Source: Demequina sp. NBRC 110051 (lineage in GTDB: Bacteria > Actinomycetota > Actinomycetes > Actinomycetales > Demequinaceae). Taken from it: DNA of 64,000 nt. The first letter of the stretch is position 1. Every line of letters starts with the position of its first letter. Below the pieces are notes generated by a model. It was given only the letters and a program-made list of their open reading frames with translations. It searched no databases and had not been told where the DNA came from. A program made the translations under genes and the position numbers. Location of the stretch: assembly GCF_002090055.1 (NCBI RefSeq), contig NZ_BBRH01000009.1, positions 124,001 to 188,000 of the forward strand. The letters run 5' to 3'. Shown one piece after another: positions 9,250 to 18,731 of this stretch.

Positions 9250-10692
9250 TCAGTAGCGGTAGTGGTCCGGCTTGAACGGGCCGTGCTGCGGCACGCCTAG
9301 GTAGTCGGCCTGCTCCTCGGACAGTTCTGTGAGGCGCACACCGAGCGCGTCGAGGTGGTCACGGGCGACCTTCTCGTCGAGGACCTTGGGCAGGCGGTGC
9401 ACACCCAGCGGGTACTCGTCGAGGTTCACCCACAGCTCGATTTGCGCGAGCACCTGGTTGGCGAACGAGGTGCTCATCACGAAGCTGGGGTGGCCCGTGG
9501 CGTTACCAAGGTTGAGCAGGCGGCCGGCGGACAGGATGATGACGCTGTGCCCGTCGGCAAACGTCCACTCGTCGACCTGGGGCTTGATGGGCTGGTGCTT
9601 GGCGCCCGAGCGGGCGAGCCCCGCCATGTCGATCTCGTTATCGAAGTGACCCACGTTGCCGACGATGGCCTTGTCCTTCATCGCAGCCATGTGCTCGACG
9701 CGGATGATGTCCTTGTTGCCCGTGGTCGTGATGAAGAAGTCGGCGCGCTCGACGACGTCCTCGATGCGAGCCACCTCGTAGCCGTCCATCGCGGCCTGCA
9801 GCGCACAGATGGGGTCGACCTCGGCGACGACGACGCGCGCGCCCTGGCCGCGCAGCGCCTCCGCCGCGCCCTTGCCGACGTCGCCGTAGCCCGCGACGAA
9901 CACGAGCTTGCCGCCGATGAGGACGTCGGTGGCGCGCATGAGGCCGTCGGGAAGCGAGTGACGGATGCCGTAGCGGTTATCGAACTTGGACTTCGTCACC
10001 GAGTCATTGACGTTGATCGCGGGGAACAGCAGCTCGCCACGCGCATGCATCTGGTCCAGGCGGTGCACGCCGGTGGTGGTCTCCTCGCTCGTGCCGAGGA
10101 TGCCTGCGGCCATGCGGGTGAAGCGCGTGGGGTCGGCCGCGAGGGAGCGTCGCAGCACCTTGCGCATCGACTCGACCTCCTCGTTGTACGAGGGGTCCTC
10201 CTCGTCGAGCGGCGCGGGCACCTCGCCGGCGGCCTCGAAGCGCACGCCCTCGTGGACCAGCAGGGTGGCGTCGCCGCCGTCGTCCAAGATCATGGTGGGG
10301 CCGTCGACGCCGTCCCACGTGAGGATCTTGTCGGTGTACTCCCAGTACTCGTCGAGGGTCTCGCCCTTGACGGCGAACACGGGCGGGCCGGCGGGGGCCG
10401 AGTAGGTGCCGGTGCCGACGACCACGGCCGCCGCTGCGTCGTCCTGAGTCGAGTAGATGTTGCACGAGGCCCAGCGCACCTCGGCCCCGAGCGCCGTGAG
10501 GGTCTCGATGAGCACCGCGGTCTGGGTGGTCATGTGCAGGGAGCCGGCGATGCGGGCGCCCGCGAGCGGACGCGCGTCGCCGTACTGGGCGCGCAGGCTC
10601 GTGAGGCCGGGCATCTCCTGCTCGGCGAGGCGGATCTGGTGACGGCCGGCCTCGGCGAGGGCCAGGTCGGCAACGACGTACTCGTGGGTCAC
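9250..10692 (-). CDS. ahcY: Adenosylhomocysteinase (S-adenosylhomocysteine hydrolase)
   Basis: Cytoplasmic NAD-dependent enzyme that splits S-adenosylhomocysteine to adenosine and homocysteine, relieving product inhibition of methyltransferases. Length is 480 residues, normal for the bacterial form with the insert. Visible motifs: [16 protein letters not shown] near the N-terminus, the substrate region [13 protein letters not shown], the NAD-binding [31 protein letters not shown], and the C-terminal KPDHYRY. The GTG at 10692 is supported by AAGGAG about eight bases before it and by the conserved [17 protein letters not shown]; the longer frame runs into the CDF gene. Its first four bases overlap the end of the CDF transporter gene (GTGA), so the gene is the last of a manB-CDF-ahcY operon. 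Confidence 0.97.
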   Translation of the reverse strand: MTHEYVVADLALAEAGRHQIRLAEQEMPGLTSLRAQYGDARPLAGARIAGSLHMTTQTAVLIETLTALGAEVRWASCNIYSTQDDAAAAVVVGTGTYSAPAGPPVFAVKGETLDEYWEYTDKILTWDGVDGPTMILDDGGDATLLVHEGVRFEAAGEVPAPLDEEDPSYNEEVESMRKVLRRSLAADPTRFTRMAAGILGTSEETTTGVHRLDQMHARGELLFPAINVNDSVTKSKFDNRYGIRHSLPDGLMRATDVLIGGKLVFVAGYGDVGKGAAEALRGQGARVVVAEVDPICALQAAMDGYEVARIEDVVERADFFITTTGNKDIIRVEHMAAMKDKAIVGNVGHFDNEIDMAGLARSGAKHQPIKPQVDEWTFADGHSVIILSAGRLLNLGNATGHPSFVMSTSFANQVLAQIELWVNLDEYPLGVHRLPKVLDEKVARDHLDALGVRLTELSEEQADYLGVPQHGPFKPDHYRY

Positions 10693-11636
10693 GGGGAGTT
10701 CTCCTTGGAGGCGGCGGGCTCGGCGAGCGCGCGGCGCAGGTCGGGTTCGATGAAGATGAGGCGGGCGGCGGGGACGGCCTCGCGGATGCGACGCTCGGCG
10801 TCGTCGATATCGGCAGCGACGTCGCCCATGGTCGCGCCGGCGCGCACGGCAACCTTGGCGGCCACCAGCACGTCGTCGGGTCCCAGGTGCATGGTGCGCA
10901 GGTGGATGACGTCGGTGAGGCCCGATGCCTCGAAGGCCCCGCGGATGCCCGCGAGGTCCTTGGAGGTGGCGGACTCTCCCATGATGAGCGAACTGGTCTC
11001 GCGGGCGAGCACCACGGCGATGACGACGAGCAGGAGGCCGATCATCGCGGTGCCGGCGGCGTCCCAGCGGCCGTCGCCCGTGACGAGCGTCATCGAGACG
11101 CCGAACAGCGCGAAGACCAGGCCGGCGAGGGCGCCGGTGTCCTCGAGCAGCACCACGGGCAGTTCGGGCGAGCGCGAGCGGCGGATGAACTGCGGCCACG
11201 TGAGGTCGCCCTTGGCTGGTCGCGACTCACGCACGGCGGTCCTGAGCGACGCGCTCTCGAGCGCAATCGCCACCACCAAGACCGTGACGGGCACCCACTG
11301 CCACGACTCGATCGGTTCGGGGTGGCTCCACTTGTGCCATGCCTCATACAGCGCGAACAGGCCGCCGAGCGTGAACAGCACGACGGCGACGAGGAACGCG
11401 TAGTAATACCGGGCGCGCGCATAGCCGAACGGATGGTCGGCGGTCGCGACCCTCTTGGCGCGCTTGCCGCCCACGAGAAGGAGCACCTGGTTGCCCGAGT
11501 CGGCCACCGAGTGGATCGCCTCGGCGAGCATCGACGAGGCACCCGTCAGCGCCCAGGCGGCGAACTTCGTGACGCCGATGCCGAGGTTGGCGGCGAGCGC
11601 CGCCACGATGGCCTTGGTGCCACCCTCCGTGGACAC
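10689..11636 (-). CDS. Cation diffusion facilitator family transporter
   Basis: CDF-type exporter for divalent metals, probably zinc, 315 residues. Five or six membrane segments are visible, with metal-site residues in [13 protein letters not shown] (His and Asp spaced by three) and in [17 protein letters not shown]. The loop [14 protein letters not shown] is diagnostic of this CDF subgroup. The C-terminal 80 residues form the cytoplasmic ferredoxin-like domain ([19 protein letters not shown]). The GTG start lies one base after the manB stop codon. Metal specificity cannot be read from sequence. The association with ahcY, a zinc-independent enzyme, is positional only. Confidence 0.9.
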   Translation of the reverse strand: MSTEGGTKAIVAALAANLGIGVTKFAAWALTGASSMLAEAIHSVADSGNQVLLLVGGKRAKRVATADHPFGYARARYYYAFLVAVVLFTLGGLFALYEAWHKWSHPEPIESWQWVPVTVLVVAIALESASLRTAVRESRPAKGDLTWPQFIRRSRSPELPVVLLEDTGALAGLVFALFGVSMTLVTGDGRWDAAGTAMIGLLLVVIAVVLARETSSLIMGESATSKDLAGIRGAFEASGLTDVIHLRTMHLGPDDVLVAAKVAVRAGATMGDVAADIDDAERRIREAVPAARLIFIEPDLRRALAEPAASKENSP

Positions 11637-11637
11637 G

Positions 11638-13056
11638 TCAGGCCTGCCGGATGAGGGCGAGGGCGCGGTCGCGCACGCTCTCCATGGTCTCCTGGTCGGC
11701 CGCCTCGACGTTCAGGCGCAGCAGCGGCTCGGTGTTGGAGGCGCGCACATTGAGCCACCAGCGCGGTTCGGCGTCCCAATGCGACAGCGTCATGCCGTCC
11801 AGGTCGTCCTCGACGGCACCCTCGGCGGCGAAGGCCTCGCGCACGCGGGCGCGCGCGCCGTCCGCATCCGCGACGGTCGAGTTGATCTCACCCGACGCGA
11901 TGTAGGGGTCGCACGGCGCGATCATCTCGCTGAGCGGCCCGTCCTGACGCCCGAGAGCCGCCATCACGTGCATCGCGGCGAGCATGCCGGTGTCGGCATA
12001 GAAGAAGTCGCGGAAGTAGAAGTGTGCGGAGTGCTCGCCGCCAAAAACGGCATTGAGTTCCGCCATCAGCGCCTTGATGTTCGAGTGCCCCACCTTCGAA
12101 CGCATGGGCGTCGCGCCCGCGGCCGCGAGCTGTTCGGGCACGGCACGCGAGGAGATGAGGTTGTGGATCACGGTCGGCTCGCCACCGTTCGCGCGCTCCC
12201 GCGCCGCCTCCGCGAGGCCCACGAGCGTGGTGATGGCCGATGCGGGGACCACCTGACCGCGCTCGTCCACCACGAAGCAGCGGTCGGCGTCGCCGTCGAA
12301 GGCAAGGCCGAGGTCGGCGCCATGCTCGACGACGGCGGCCTGGAGGTCGACCAGGTTGGCGGGGTCGAGGGGGTTGGCCTCGTGGTTGGGGAACGTGCCG
12401 TCGAGCTCGAAGTACAGCGGGATGATCTCGAGCGGCAGTTCCGCGAGGTCCGCGGCGGTGCCAAGCACCGCGGGGACGGTGAGTCCGGCCATGGCGTTGG
12501 CGGCGTCCACGACCACCTTGAGGGGGCGAATGCCGGACAGGTCGACGAGCTCGCGCAGGAACACGCCGTAGTCGCCCAGCATCTCCTTGTCGGTGCGGGT
12601 GCCGGGGTGCTCGACGGCGGGGATGCCGTCGACGAGGTACTGCGCCGTGAGCTCACGCACGCGGCCCAGTCCCGTGGTCTCCCCCACCGCGCGGGCGAGC
12701 GGGCGGCACATCTTCATGCCGTTGTACTTGGCCGGGTTGTGCGAGGCCGTCACCATGATGCCCGGCAGCTCCAAGACGCCCGAGGCGTGGTAGAGCCCGT
12801 CGGTCGAGCACAGACCGATCTCGGTGACGTCGAGGCCGCGCTCGCGCAGGCCGTCGCCGACGGCCTGGACGAGCGCGGGACCGGAGTCGCGCATGTCGTG
12901 GCCGATGACCACGCGGGAGCCGCCCTCGGGCAGCACCACGGCATCGGCAAAGGCCGCGCCGATCGCTCGGGCAACGTCCTCGGTGAGGTCGTCGCCCACG
13001 ACGCCGCGGACGTCGTAGGACTTGATGAGGCCGGAAAGGTCGGGTGCGTCGCTCAC
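11638..13056 (-). CDS. manB: Phosphomannomutase / phosphoglucomutase
   Basis: Alpha-D-phosphohexomutase interconverting mannose 6-phosphate and mannose 1-phosphate (possibly the glucose phosphates too), feeding GDP-mannose for envelope polysaccharides. About 472 residues. The four-domain pattern is intact: the phosphoserine loop TASHNP, the metal loop FDGDADRC, the sugar-binding GEHSAHFYFRD, and a C-terminal phosphate-binding RASNTEP. Two GTG codons compete for the start. I prefer 13056 because a TAGCCT box lies seven bases before it (leaderless pattern); the GTG at 13062 adds two residues but sits only one base from that box. Neighbours DUF3499 upstream and ahcY downstream match the conserved actinobacterial order. 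Confidence 0.95.
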   Translation of the reverse strand: MSDAPDLSGLIKSYDVRGVVGDDLTEDVARAIGAAFADAVVLPEGGSRVVIGHDMRDSGPALVQAVGDGLRERGLDVTEIGLCSTDGLYHASGVLELPGIMVTASHNPAKYNGMKMCRPLARAVGETTGLGRVRELTAQYLVDGIPAVEHPGTRTDKEMLGDYGVFLRELVDLSGIRPLKVVVDAANAMAGLTVPAVLGTAADLAELPLEIIPLYFELDGTFPNHEANPLDPANLVDLQAAVVEHGADLGLAFDGDADRCFVVDERGQVVPASAITTLVGLAEAARERANGGEPTVIHNLISSRAVPEQLAAAGATPMRSKVGHSNIKALMAELNAVFGGEHSAHFYFRDFFYADTGMLAAMHVMAALGRQDGPLSEMIAPCDPYIASGEINSTVADADGARARVREAFAAEGAVEDDLDGMTLSHWDAEPRWWLNVRASNTEPLLRLNVEAADQETMESVRDRALALIRQA

Positions 13057-13069
13057 GCGCACCAGGCTA
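13057..13069 (-). promoter_or_regulatory. -10 box TAGCCT for leaderless manB
   Basis: On the minus strand TAGCCT (13069-13064) is followed by seven bases and then the GTG at 13056, placing the expected first transcribed base at or next to the start codon. No ribosome binding site is present. Confidence 0.6.
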
Positions 13070-13074
13070 GTGCC

Positions 13075-13434
13075 TCAGGCGTCGGAGGACACGACGCGAA
13101 GGTGTCCGCGACGCGGCTCGGAGGCCACGGGGGCGGCCACGGGCGCGACGGGGGCGGGCGCGGGGCGTCCCGCCTCTCGCACCGCACGGGCCAGCGCGTC
13201 GAGGTCATCGGGCGAGGGGCCGGCGTCGGTGAACTCCTGGTGGATGTGCACCACGTCCCACCCGCGCGGCGCGGTGAAGCGGTCGGCGTGAAGGGCGCAC
13301 AGGTCGTAGCTGTGCGGCTCCGCCTGCGCGGACAACTGTCCCACCACCACCGTCGAGTCGGCGTACACGTAGGTCAGGGTCGCGGCCGCGGCGCGGTCGC
13401 ACGAGGGACGCGTGCACTGACGAGTGGACTTCAC
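13075..13434 (-). CDS. DUF3499 family protein
   Basis: Small conserved actinobacterial protein, 119 residues, of unknown function. The N-terminus carries the family signature CTRPSC (residues 7-12) and a later DLCALHADR, a Cys/His set that could hold zinc. The middle reads TYVYADSTVVVGQLSAQAEPHSYDL, a short beta-rich segment, and the last 45 residues are Ala/Pro rich and probably disordered. I chose the GTG at 13434, which gives the family N-terminus MKSTRQCTR; the longer frame would overlap the divergent zincin gene. It ends 18 bases before the manB start, although manB appears to have its own promoter. Confidence 0.88.
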   Translation of the reverse strand: MKSTRQCTRPSCDRAAAATLTYVYADSTVVVGQLSAQAEPHSYDLCALHADRFTAPRGWDVVHIHQEFTDAGPSPDDLDALARAVREAGRPAPAPVAPVAAPVASEPRRGHLRVVSSDA

Positions 13435-13492
13435 AGACGGGACGCTACCCCCGCATCGGGCCCGCCGGTTCCTGCCACGCCGTGGCTGCCGG

Positions 13493-13505
13493 TAGCCTCG
13501 GCCCC
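13493..13505 (+). promoter_or_regulatory. -10 box TAGCCT for leaderless zincin-like gene
   Basis: TAGCCT at 13493-13498, then seven bases, then ATG at 13506. No ribosome binding site precedes the ATG. Confidence 0.6.
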
Positions 13506-13910
13506 ATGGGACGTCGCGACCGTCATGATCGGGGTTTGCGTTCGCCGCTGCTGCCGTACGACGTCCCGGCGTGGACCACGCGCGCCGAGCAGTTCGACGA
13601 CCTCGTGCGCGATGCCGTCGAGCGGCTCGAGGGCCGGTGGGCGCGCGAGTGGGGACGCGTCGAGTTCGGCACCGAGGATGTCCCCGCATCGGAGCCCACG
13701 CCGTGGGAGACGGGGGTACCGCTGGGCCGGCTCTTCCCCGCAGACCTCGGCCAGCCGGCGCGCATCGTGCTGTATCGCCGGCCGGTGGAGCTGAGGGCCG
13801 ACGGTGCGGAGCGAGCGGCGCTGGTGCGCGACCTTATCGCAGAGCACGTGGCGCACCTGGTGGGACGCTCCCCCGACGACATCGACCCCGATTACGGGCT
13901 GCCGACGTAG
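13506..13910 (+). CDS. Metallopeptidase (zincin-like, DUF1025) family protein
   Basis: Conserved actinobacterial protein of the minimal zincin-like family, 134 residues. The body pattern is recognisable: VERLEGRWAREWGRVEFGTEDVP, then a strand region RIVLYRRPVELRA, then LVRDLIAEHVAHLVGRSPDDIDPDYG. Outside actinobacteria this last region normally carries HExxH; here it reads AEHVAHLVG, so the canonical zinc-binding pair is not complete and proteolytic activity is doubtful. The ATG at 13506 fits a leaderless promoter. The gene diverges from DUF3499 and its 3' end overlaps the convergent DUF5719 gene by 19 bases. Confidence 0.82.
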   Translation: MGRRDRHDRGLRSPLLPYDVPAWTTRAEQFDDLVRDAVERLEGRWAREWGRVEFGTEDVPASEPTPWETGVPLGRLFPADLGQPARIVLYRRPVELRADGAERAALVRDLIAEHVAHLVGRSPDDIDPDYGLPT

Positions 13911-15208
13911 GTTCCCGGCGCGATCGTCACGAGCCTGTCCGGGACGGACGTGGGGGTCGGCGACAGGGTCGTGAGGAACCCCGCCTCGCCGTCGGCCACG
14001 GTGAGGGCCCACGCCGCGGGGCCCGTTCCGATGAGTACCGAGCCGGGCTCCGCCTCCACCTCGACACGCCGGACGGTGCCCGCGCTCAGCGGCTCGTCGA
14101 CCACCACCGCTCCGTCGGCGTCGGTCAGTGTCAGCCGGGTGGACTCGGTCGCCGCCGCGACGATGCTGAGCTCTCCGCCAGGGACCACGACGGCGCGCTC
14201 GTCCGAGGTTGCCGCCTGCGCCTCGGTCCAGGCCTGGTCGAGCGCGTAGGCGACGCCCGTGTCGGCGGGGGCGTCACGCGCGACGGTGACGGACGCCGCG
14301 GCGGCAACGGGCGCATCGGCCTCAATGCGGACCGCCTGAAGGTCGCCGGCGGGTAGAGCGAGGTCCGTGACGGCGCCGGCCTCCACCGTCACGACGTCCT
14401 CGCCCAGCCATCCGCGTTCGCCGTCGGAGCCCCACAGGCTCAGCGTGACGTCGGCGCCGTCAGGCGCCACGAGACGGAGGGTGCCGGGCGCATCGGCCGT
14501 CACGGGACCGGCAATGGGCACGATGAGGTCCGTGCCGGTATGCGTGGGCGCGGCCCACTCGGTGCCTGCGGCGACAAAGCCGTTGAGGCGCGAATCTTGA
14601 AGCGCGGCGCCGACTCCCACTCCCCCGGCGACGACGTGGACGGCGAGCGCGGGGATCTCGGCCTCGATGCCCTCGAGCAGCAGCGACTGCTGGGAGTGGG
14701 GAGCGACGGACACCACGATCGCCTCGTCGATCACGCCGACGGGGCCGTGCAGGGTCACGTGGGCTCGCACCGACGCGTCGGAGGTATTCGACAGCACGAG
14801 CCGCGCGCTCGCACCCAGCGACGTGGCGCCGGCCACCAGCCACTGGTCCTGGGACGGCGCGCTACAGGCTGTGCCGGCGAGGCCCGCGATGTCGCCGCCA
14901 CCCACGCGCTCCACCTGAGTGCCCCACGCGCCCGCGACCGCGTTGCCCTCACCGAGCGCGTCGCCCTCGGGTGCGGACCAGAACGTCCGGTCGTCGGATC
15001 CCGCGTCCAGGTCGGAGTCGCCGGTGTCGATGTCACCCACGGGCACCTCGAGCGGGCCCGGGCACGCCAGCGGTAGCGGGGTGGGGGCGACCGAGATGTC
15101 TCGGGTCACGGCCGGCACCTCGGCGGCCGGGCCGGGGAGGCTGGCCACGCTCACGGCGGCGACGAGGGCCGCGGTGGCAGCGGCGGGAATCAGGCGGGTC
15201 AGCCTCAT
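13892..15208 (-). CDS. DUF5719 family secreted protein
   Basis: Exported protein of unknown function, 438 residues. A basic start (MRLTRLIP) and hydrophobic stretch at residues 9-28 form a signal peptide or anchor. The remainder is rich in beta-strand, Val, Ala and Gly repeats and has paired cysteines (PLACPGP, AGTACSAP), consistent with an extracytoplasmic beta-sandwich protein. DUF5719 genes sit directly downstream of the large glycosyltransferase in this conserved cluster. The ATG at 15208 overlaps the glycosyltransferase stop as ATGA and has AAGGAGG in front, so the two are translationally coupled. A role in presenting or modifying the glycosyltransferase product is a guess from position. 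Confidence 0.8.
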   Translation of the reverse strand: MRLTRLIPAAATAALVAAVSVASLPGPAAEVPAVTRDISVAPTPLPLACPGPLEVPVGDIDTGDSDLDAGSDDRTFWSAPEGDALGEGNAVAGAWGTQVERVGGGDIAGLAGTACSAPSQDQWLVAGATSLGASARLVLSNTSDASVRAHVTLHGPVGVIDEAIVVSVAPHSQQSLLLEGIEAEIPALAVHVVAGGVGVGAALQDSRLNGFVAAGTEWAAPTHTGTDLIVPIAGPVTADAPGTLRLVAPDGADVTLSLWGSDGERGWLGEDVVTVEAGAVTDLALPAGDLQAVRIEADAPVAAAASVTVARDAPADTGVAYALDQAWTEAQAATSDERAVVVPGGELSIVAAATESTRLTLTDADGAVVVDEPLSAGTVRRVEVEAEPGSVLIGTGPAAWALTVADGEAGFLTTLSPTPTSVPDRLVTIAPGTYVGSP

Positions 15209-18200
15209 GCGCGCGCCTCCTTGAAGCCGCGCGCTCGTAGGGGCACCGCGCCCAGCGCGGCCCAGACGAGGGTGGCGGCACCGAGCCACCACCACACACG
15301 GTGCGTGGTGTCGTCGTACTCGACGTGCAGGTAGCCGGCGCGGGGGACCTCGAAGGCGACCCGGCCGAGCTCGTCCTCGACACTGACCAAGGGCTCACCG
15401 TCGAGCGTCGCCGTCCACGCCTCGTCGTCGGCGACCGCGACGATGGCGGTCCCGCCCGAGCCCACGTCCACGCCGCCGCCCGAGCGCCCCATCGCGAGAG
15501 GCTCGGCGCCGCCGTCGGTGTCGAGCCATGCCCGCGCGACGGTTCCGGTGTCGCTCAGGATCCGCCACGAGGTGCCGCGGTCCGACGAGCCCAAGAGGGC
15601 GAGGTCGCCGGCCTGCGCGAGGGAGTCCTCGAGGGAGGCCGATCCGGGCACCGCGACCACGACGCCGATGCCCCACTGGGCGAGTTCCTGTCCGGCTCCG
15701 GACTCGCCGCCCAGGAGCCTGGCCACGGCGTCGTCGAGCGTGGCGAGGCCCACGACCGCGTCGCCAGACGTGCGGGCGGCAGCGCGGTCTCCCGAGACCA
15801 GCTCTCCCGCAGTCGAGACGATGTCGGTGCCGTCGTACGCGAGCACCGCCGCGGTCACCTCGCCTGGGGCGTCGCCGTCCTGCTCGCCGCCTTCTTCGAG
15901 CACCAGGACGCGCTGCCTGGCGGGCGGCTCCTGCTCGAGCGCCGCGACGAGGGGGACGACATCGCGGGAGGACAGCGCGACGGTGGCGGCATCCTCGCGG
16001 CCGGGCCAGGCAAGCGCAGCGCCGTAGCCGACCACGCCGACCGCCACGGCGAGGGTCATGGATGCGGCTCCCACGCGGACCGCGACGCGCGTCGCACCGC
16101 GCCCCACGAGCCAGGCACCGTCAAGCCCTGCCCCGGTCGCGAGAAGTACACCCAACGCGGCCACTGTCAGCCCGGGTCCCGCCCAGCCGTTGGCCGCGCC
16201 GGTGCCAGCGCCTGCATCGGGCGATAGCACCGTGGCCGCCTGCGCCACGGCCACGGCCACACCGGTGGCGACCATCGCGATGCCGGCGAGCGAGAGTTTC
16301 CAGCGACGCCCGCCCAGCACGGCGAGCGCGGCCGCCACCAGCACCACCGGCACCAGCGCTGCCGCCACGGTCGCGATGAGGGAGGGCACCCCGTCGATGC
16401 CGTCCCATGGGCTCAGCACGAGGTCGAACACGGAGCGATCGGACGGCGCCGAGGGGCCCGGCTCGCGGGCGATCACGGACCACGCGTCCGCGGTGGCGAC
16501 GCCCTGCGACACCGCGGCGATCACCCCGGGCAGACCCACGACGAGGGTCGGCACGCCGATAGCCACGAAGGTCCCGCGGCGGCCGGGAGAGACGCCGGCA
16601 AGGACGGCGAGACCGACCAGGGCGGAAATCATGAGGAGTGGCGACGCGATCACGCACAGTGCGAGGGCGACCGCTCCGGCCATGCCGGCGCTCGACGAGC
16701 GCGGAGGGTGCGCGGGGAAGTGCTCCCCCGCTCCCACCCGTTCGCCGCGGTGCCAGCCGCCCGCGCGGAGAATCCCCAGCAGGGCAAGCGGGAGCAGGAT
16801 GTGGACAAGGACCCCGCCGAGCCGGCCGTCTCCCACGGCGACGATGAAGGGTGGCAGCAGGCCGTAGACGAGCGCCGCGAGCACACGGAAGGTCACCGAT
16901 CGGGTGACGGCGCCCGCGGTGGCCCACGCGGCGAGGCCCGCCCACAGCGGCGCGAGGGCCAGCAGCAGGCCGAGCCCCACGGCGAGGCCGCCCGGCACCA
17001 GAGCCAGCGGGACGAGCAGCGCAGTGAGGCCCCCGTCGATCGCGGGCGCTCCCAGCCCCTGCTCACTCCAGCCGCCCACGCCGCGATCCCAGAGGTCTCC
17101 CAGGGCGGCATCGGTCACTCCAAGGGCATCTCCCACGAGCATCTGGCCACGCAGAATCCCCAGGATCCAGTCACCATGGAGGACGGCGGCGGCCGCCGCG
17201 AGCAGCACCGCGGTGGCCGCGAGCGCGCGACGCATACGGCGCCGCGACAGTTCGAGTTCGCCGCGCACCACGTCCGAGGGGGCCGATGCCGCCCGCCACG
17301 TGTCGTACTCGCCCCACTGGCGCACTCTGACGTCATGGCGGACCTGGCGCGGGGTGGCCAGCAGCGCCGCCTCGGCGGCGCGGGCGCGCCGGCCCCTGCC
17401 GGCACTCGACGTGAGCCTGCGCCGCGCTCCGAACAACCGCCCCAACGACGCCACCACACGCGCGGGCACGGCGAGCTCCGCCGCCGTCATCCGCGCGTCG
17501 TTGCGGACCACACGGGTCACGGCACGCCACAGCGAGGACGCGAGCGCGGCGATCACCAAGAACGGCACCGCCCACCACGGGGCGTAGACGAGCGCGTGGA
17601 ACCACTCGGCGCCGCGGCGCTCGACGTAGGTGTCGCGCCGCGACCCCTCGCGCCCGCCCCTCATCGCGTAGAGGCTCTCTTGTGCATGACGGATACGGGC
17701 GCGCGGCACCACGACCACGTCGCCGCCCGAGCGCCACACCCGGCGGCAGAAGTCGAGGCTGTCGCCCCAACCGCGATACGCGGGGTCGAGCCCCTCGAGC
17801 CGGTGCCAGGTCTCGCGCCTGACGAGCGCCCCCGCCATCGAGACGGCGAGCACGTCGTCACGCGCGTCGTACTGGCCCTGATTGACGTCATCCTCGTCGA
17901 CCAAGGTGACGCGGCGAGCGCCCGTGCGGGTGGTCGTGGTGCCCAGGCTCACCAGGCGGCTGGGGTCGTCCCAGCGCACCTGCGCCGCTCCGATGACCTC
18001 GGCGCGGTGGCGCTTGCGTGCGGTCGCGGTGAGCGCGGCCAGCGCGCCCGGCAGGGGCGCGGAGTCGTCGTGGAGCAGCCACAACATCTCTCCGGCCTGA
18101 CCAGGGGAGGCGGCGACGGCGGTGTCGACACCGTGGGAAAAGTTCGTGATGTCCGCGCGGATGAGGGTCGCGCGCAGCGACGCTGGGGCGACGACGTCGG

Positions 18201-18339
18201 GGGCGTCGGGAGCAAGGACCACGTCGACGTGGTCGGGAGCGGGATCCTGGGCGGCTAGGGCGTCGAGCACCGCGGCGAGGCGGCCCGATTGGCCGTCGCT
18301 CACCACCACCGCACGCACCGTGAGGCGCGCCAGGCTCAT
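15205..18339 (-). CDS. Large membrane glycosyltransferase (GT2 domain plus multi-pass region)
   Basis: Very long, 1044-residue envelope glycosyltransferase. Residues 1-270 are a GT2 domain: a strand-rich start, LWLLHDDSAPLPGAL carrying the DD metal/nucleotide motif, AGALVRRETWHRLEGLDPAYRGWGDSLDFC with the acceptor-side acidic residues, and a loop before the first membrane segment at about 275-295. From residue 375 onward there are about a dozen further membrane segments (for example ALLVPLALVPGGLAVGLGLL, GGVLVHILLPLALLGILRA) and a long extracytoplasmic region near the C-terminus, ending with a last segment and FKEARA. ATG at 18339 with GAAGGG upstream. The genes whiB2 (upstream) and DUF5719 (downstream, overlapping) lie on the same strand and may share a transcript. 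The glycan made is unknown. Confidence 0.88.
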   Translation of the reverse strand: MSLARLTVRAVVVSDGQSGRLAAVLDALAAQDPAPDHVDVVLAPDAPDVVAPASLRATLIRADITNFSHGVDTAVAASPGQAGEMLWLLHDDSAPLPGALAALTATARKRHRAEVIGAAQVRWDDPSRLVSLGTTTTRTGARRVTLVDEDDVNQGQYDARDDVLAVSMAGALVRRETWHRLEGLDPAYRGWGDSLDFCRRVWRSGGDVVVVPRARIRHAQESLYAMRGGREGSRRDTYVERRGAEWFHALVYAPWWAVPFLVIAALASSLWRAVTRVVRNDARMTAAELAVPARVVASLGRLFGARRRLTSSAGRGRRARAAEAALLATPRQVRHDVRVRQWGEYDTWRAASAPSDVVRGELELSRRRMRRALAATAVLLAAAAAVLHGDWILGILRGQMLVGDALGVTDAALGDLWDRGVGGWSEQGLGAPAIDGGLTALLVPLALVPGGLAVGLGLLLALAPLWAGLAAWATAGAVTRSVTFRVLAALVYGLLPPFIVAVGDGRLGGVLVHILLPLALLGILRAGGWHRGERVGAGEHFPAHPPRSSSAGMAGAVALALCVIASPLLMISALVGLAVLAGVSPGRRGTFVAIGVPTLVVGLPGVIAAVSQGVATADAWSVIAREPGPSAPSDRSVFDLVLSPWDGIDGVPSLIATVAAALVPVVLVAAALAVLGGRRWKLSLAGIAMVATGVAVAVAQAATVLSPDAGAGTGAANGWAGPGLTVAALGVLLATGAGLDGAWLVGRGATRVAVRVGAASMTLAVAVGVVGYGAALAWPGREDAATVALSSRDVVPLVAALEQEPPARQRVLVLEEGGEQDGDAPGEVTAAVLAYDGTDIVSTAGELVSGDRAAARTSGDAVVGLATLDDAVARLLGGESGAGQELAQWGIGVVVAVPGSASLEDSLAQAGDLALLGSSDRGTSWRILSDTGTVARAWLDTDGGAEPLAMGRSGGGVDVGSGGTAIVAVADDEAWTATLDGEPLVSVEDELGRVAFEVPRAGYLHVEYDDTTHRVWWWLGAATLVWAALGAVPLRARGFKEARA

Positions 18340-18363
18340 ACCCTTCCCACGCGGACCGGCCTG

Positions 18364-18684
18364 CTAGACGGCGCGGCGCTTGAGTTTGCGCCGCTCACGC
18401 TCCGACAGCCCGCCCCAGATTCCAAAGCGCTCGTCGTGCTCAAGCGCATAGTCGAGGCACTCGGAGCGCACGTCGCACGACGCACACACCTTCTTGGCCT
18501 CGCGAGTCGATCCGCCCTTTTCGGGGAAGAAAGCCTCGGGATCCGTCTGGGCGCACAGCGCGCGCTCTTGCCATGCCAGGGGGCCGTCATCCTCGACACC
18601 GTCGAAGATGTCCACCACCGACGCGAGGGTCGGCGACGGCTTGCCCGCGTCCGAGGGCACTGCGCCTTCGTAGATATTCCACAT
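18364..18684 (-). CDS. whiB2: WhiB-family iron-sulfur transcription regulator, WhiB2/WhmD type
   Basis: Wbl protein of 106 residues. Four cysteines at 44, 67, 70 and 76 (ALCAQTDPEAFFP and VCASCDVRSEC) would ligate a 4Fe-4S cluster; the G-W turn FGIWGGLSERER and basic C-terminus KLKRRAV form the sigma-factor and DNA contacts. The N-terminal extension before the first cysteine and the setting beside DUF3499, manB and a glycosyltransferase match the WhiB2/WhmD class, which in relatives is needed for septation and cell division. ATG at 18684 with GGAGGG seven bases upstream. A strong promoter with a palindrome and a 5' hairpin precede it. Assignment to WhiB2 rather than another Wbl rests mainly on gene order. 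Confidence 0.9.
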   Translation of the reverse strand: MWNIYEGAVPSDAGKPSPTLASVVDIFDGVEDDGPLAWQERALCAQTDPEAFFPEKGGSTREAKKVCASCDVRSECLDYALEHDERFGIWGGLSERERRKLKRRAV

Positions 18685-18701
18685 AGGCTTCCCTCCGATT
18701 T

Positions 18702-18726
18702 CAACGCAGAAAGTGAATCTGCGTTG
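18702..18726 (-). promoter_or_regulatory. Perfect 8-base inverted repeat in the whiB2 5' leader
   Basis: CAACGCAG (18702-18709) and CTGCGTTG (18719-18726) flank a nine-base loop. The predicted transcription start is near 18725, so the hairpin would cap the very 5' end of the whiB2 mRNA, about 17 bases before the ribosome binding site region. Confidence 0.7.
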
Positions 18727-18731
18727 TAGGA

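Noticed and set aside
10693-10760. S-adenosylhomocysteine riboswitch before ahcY
   Set aside because: The region is the coding end of the CDF gene, and ahcY is translated by overlap with it.
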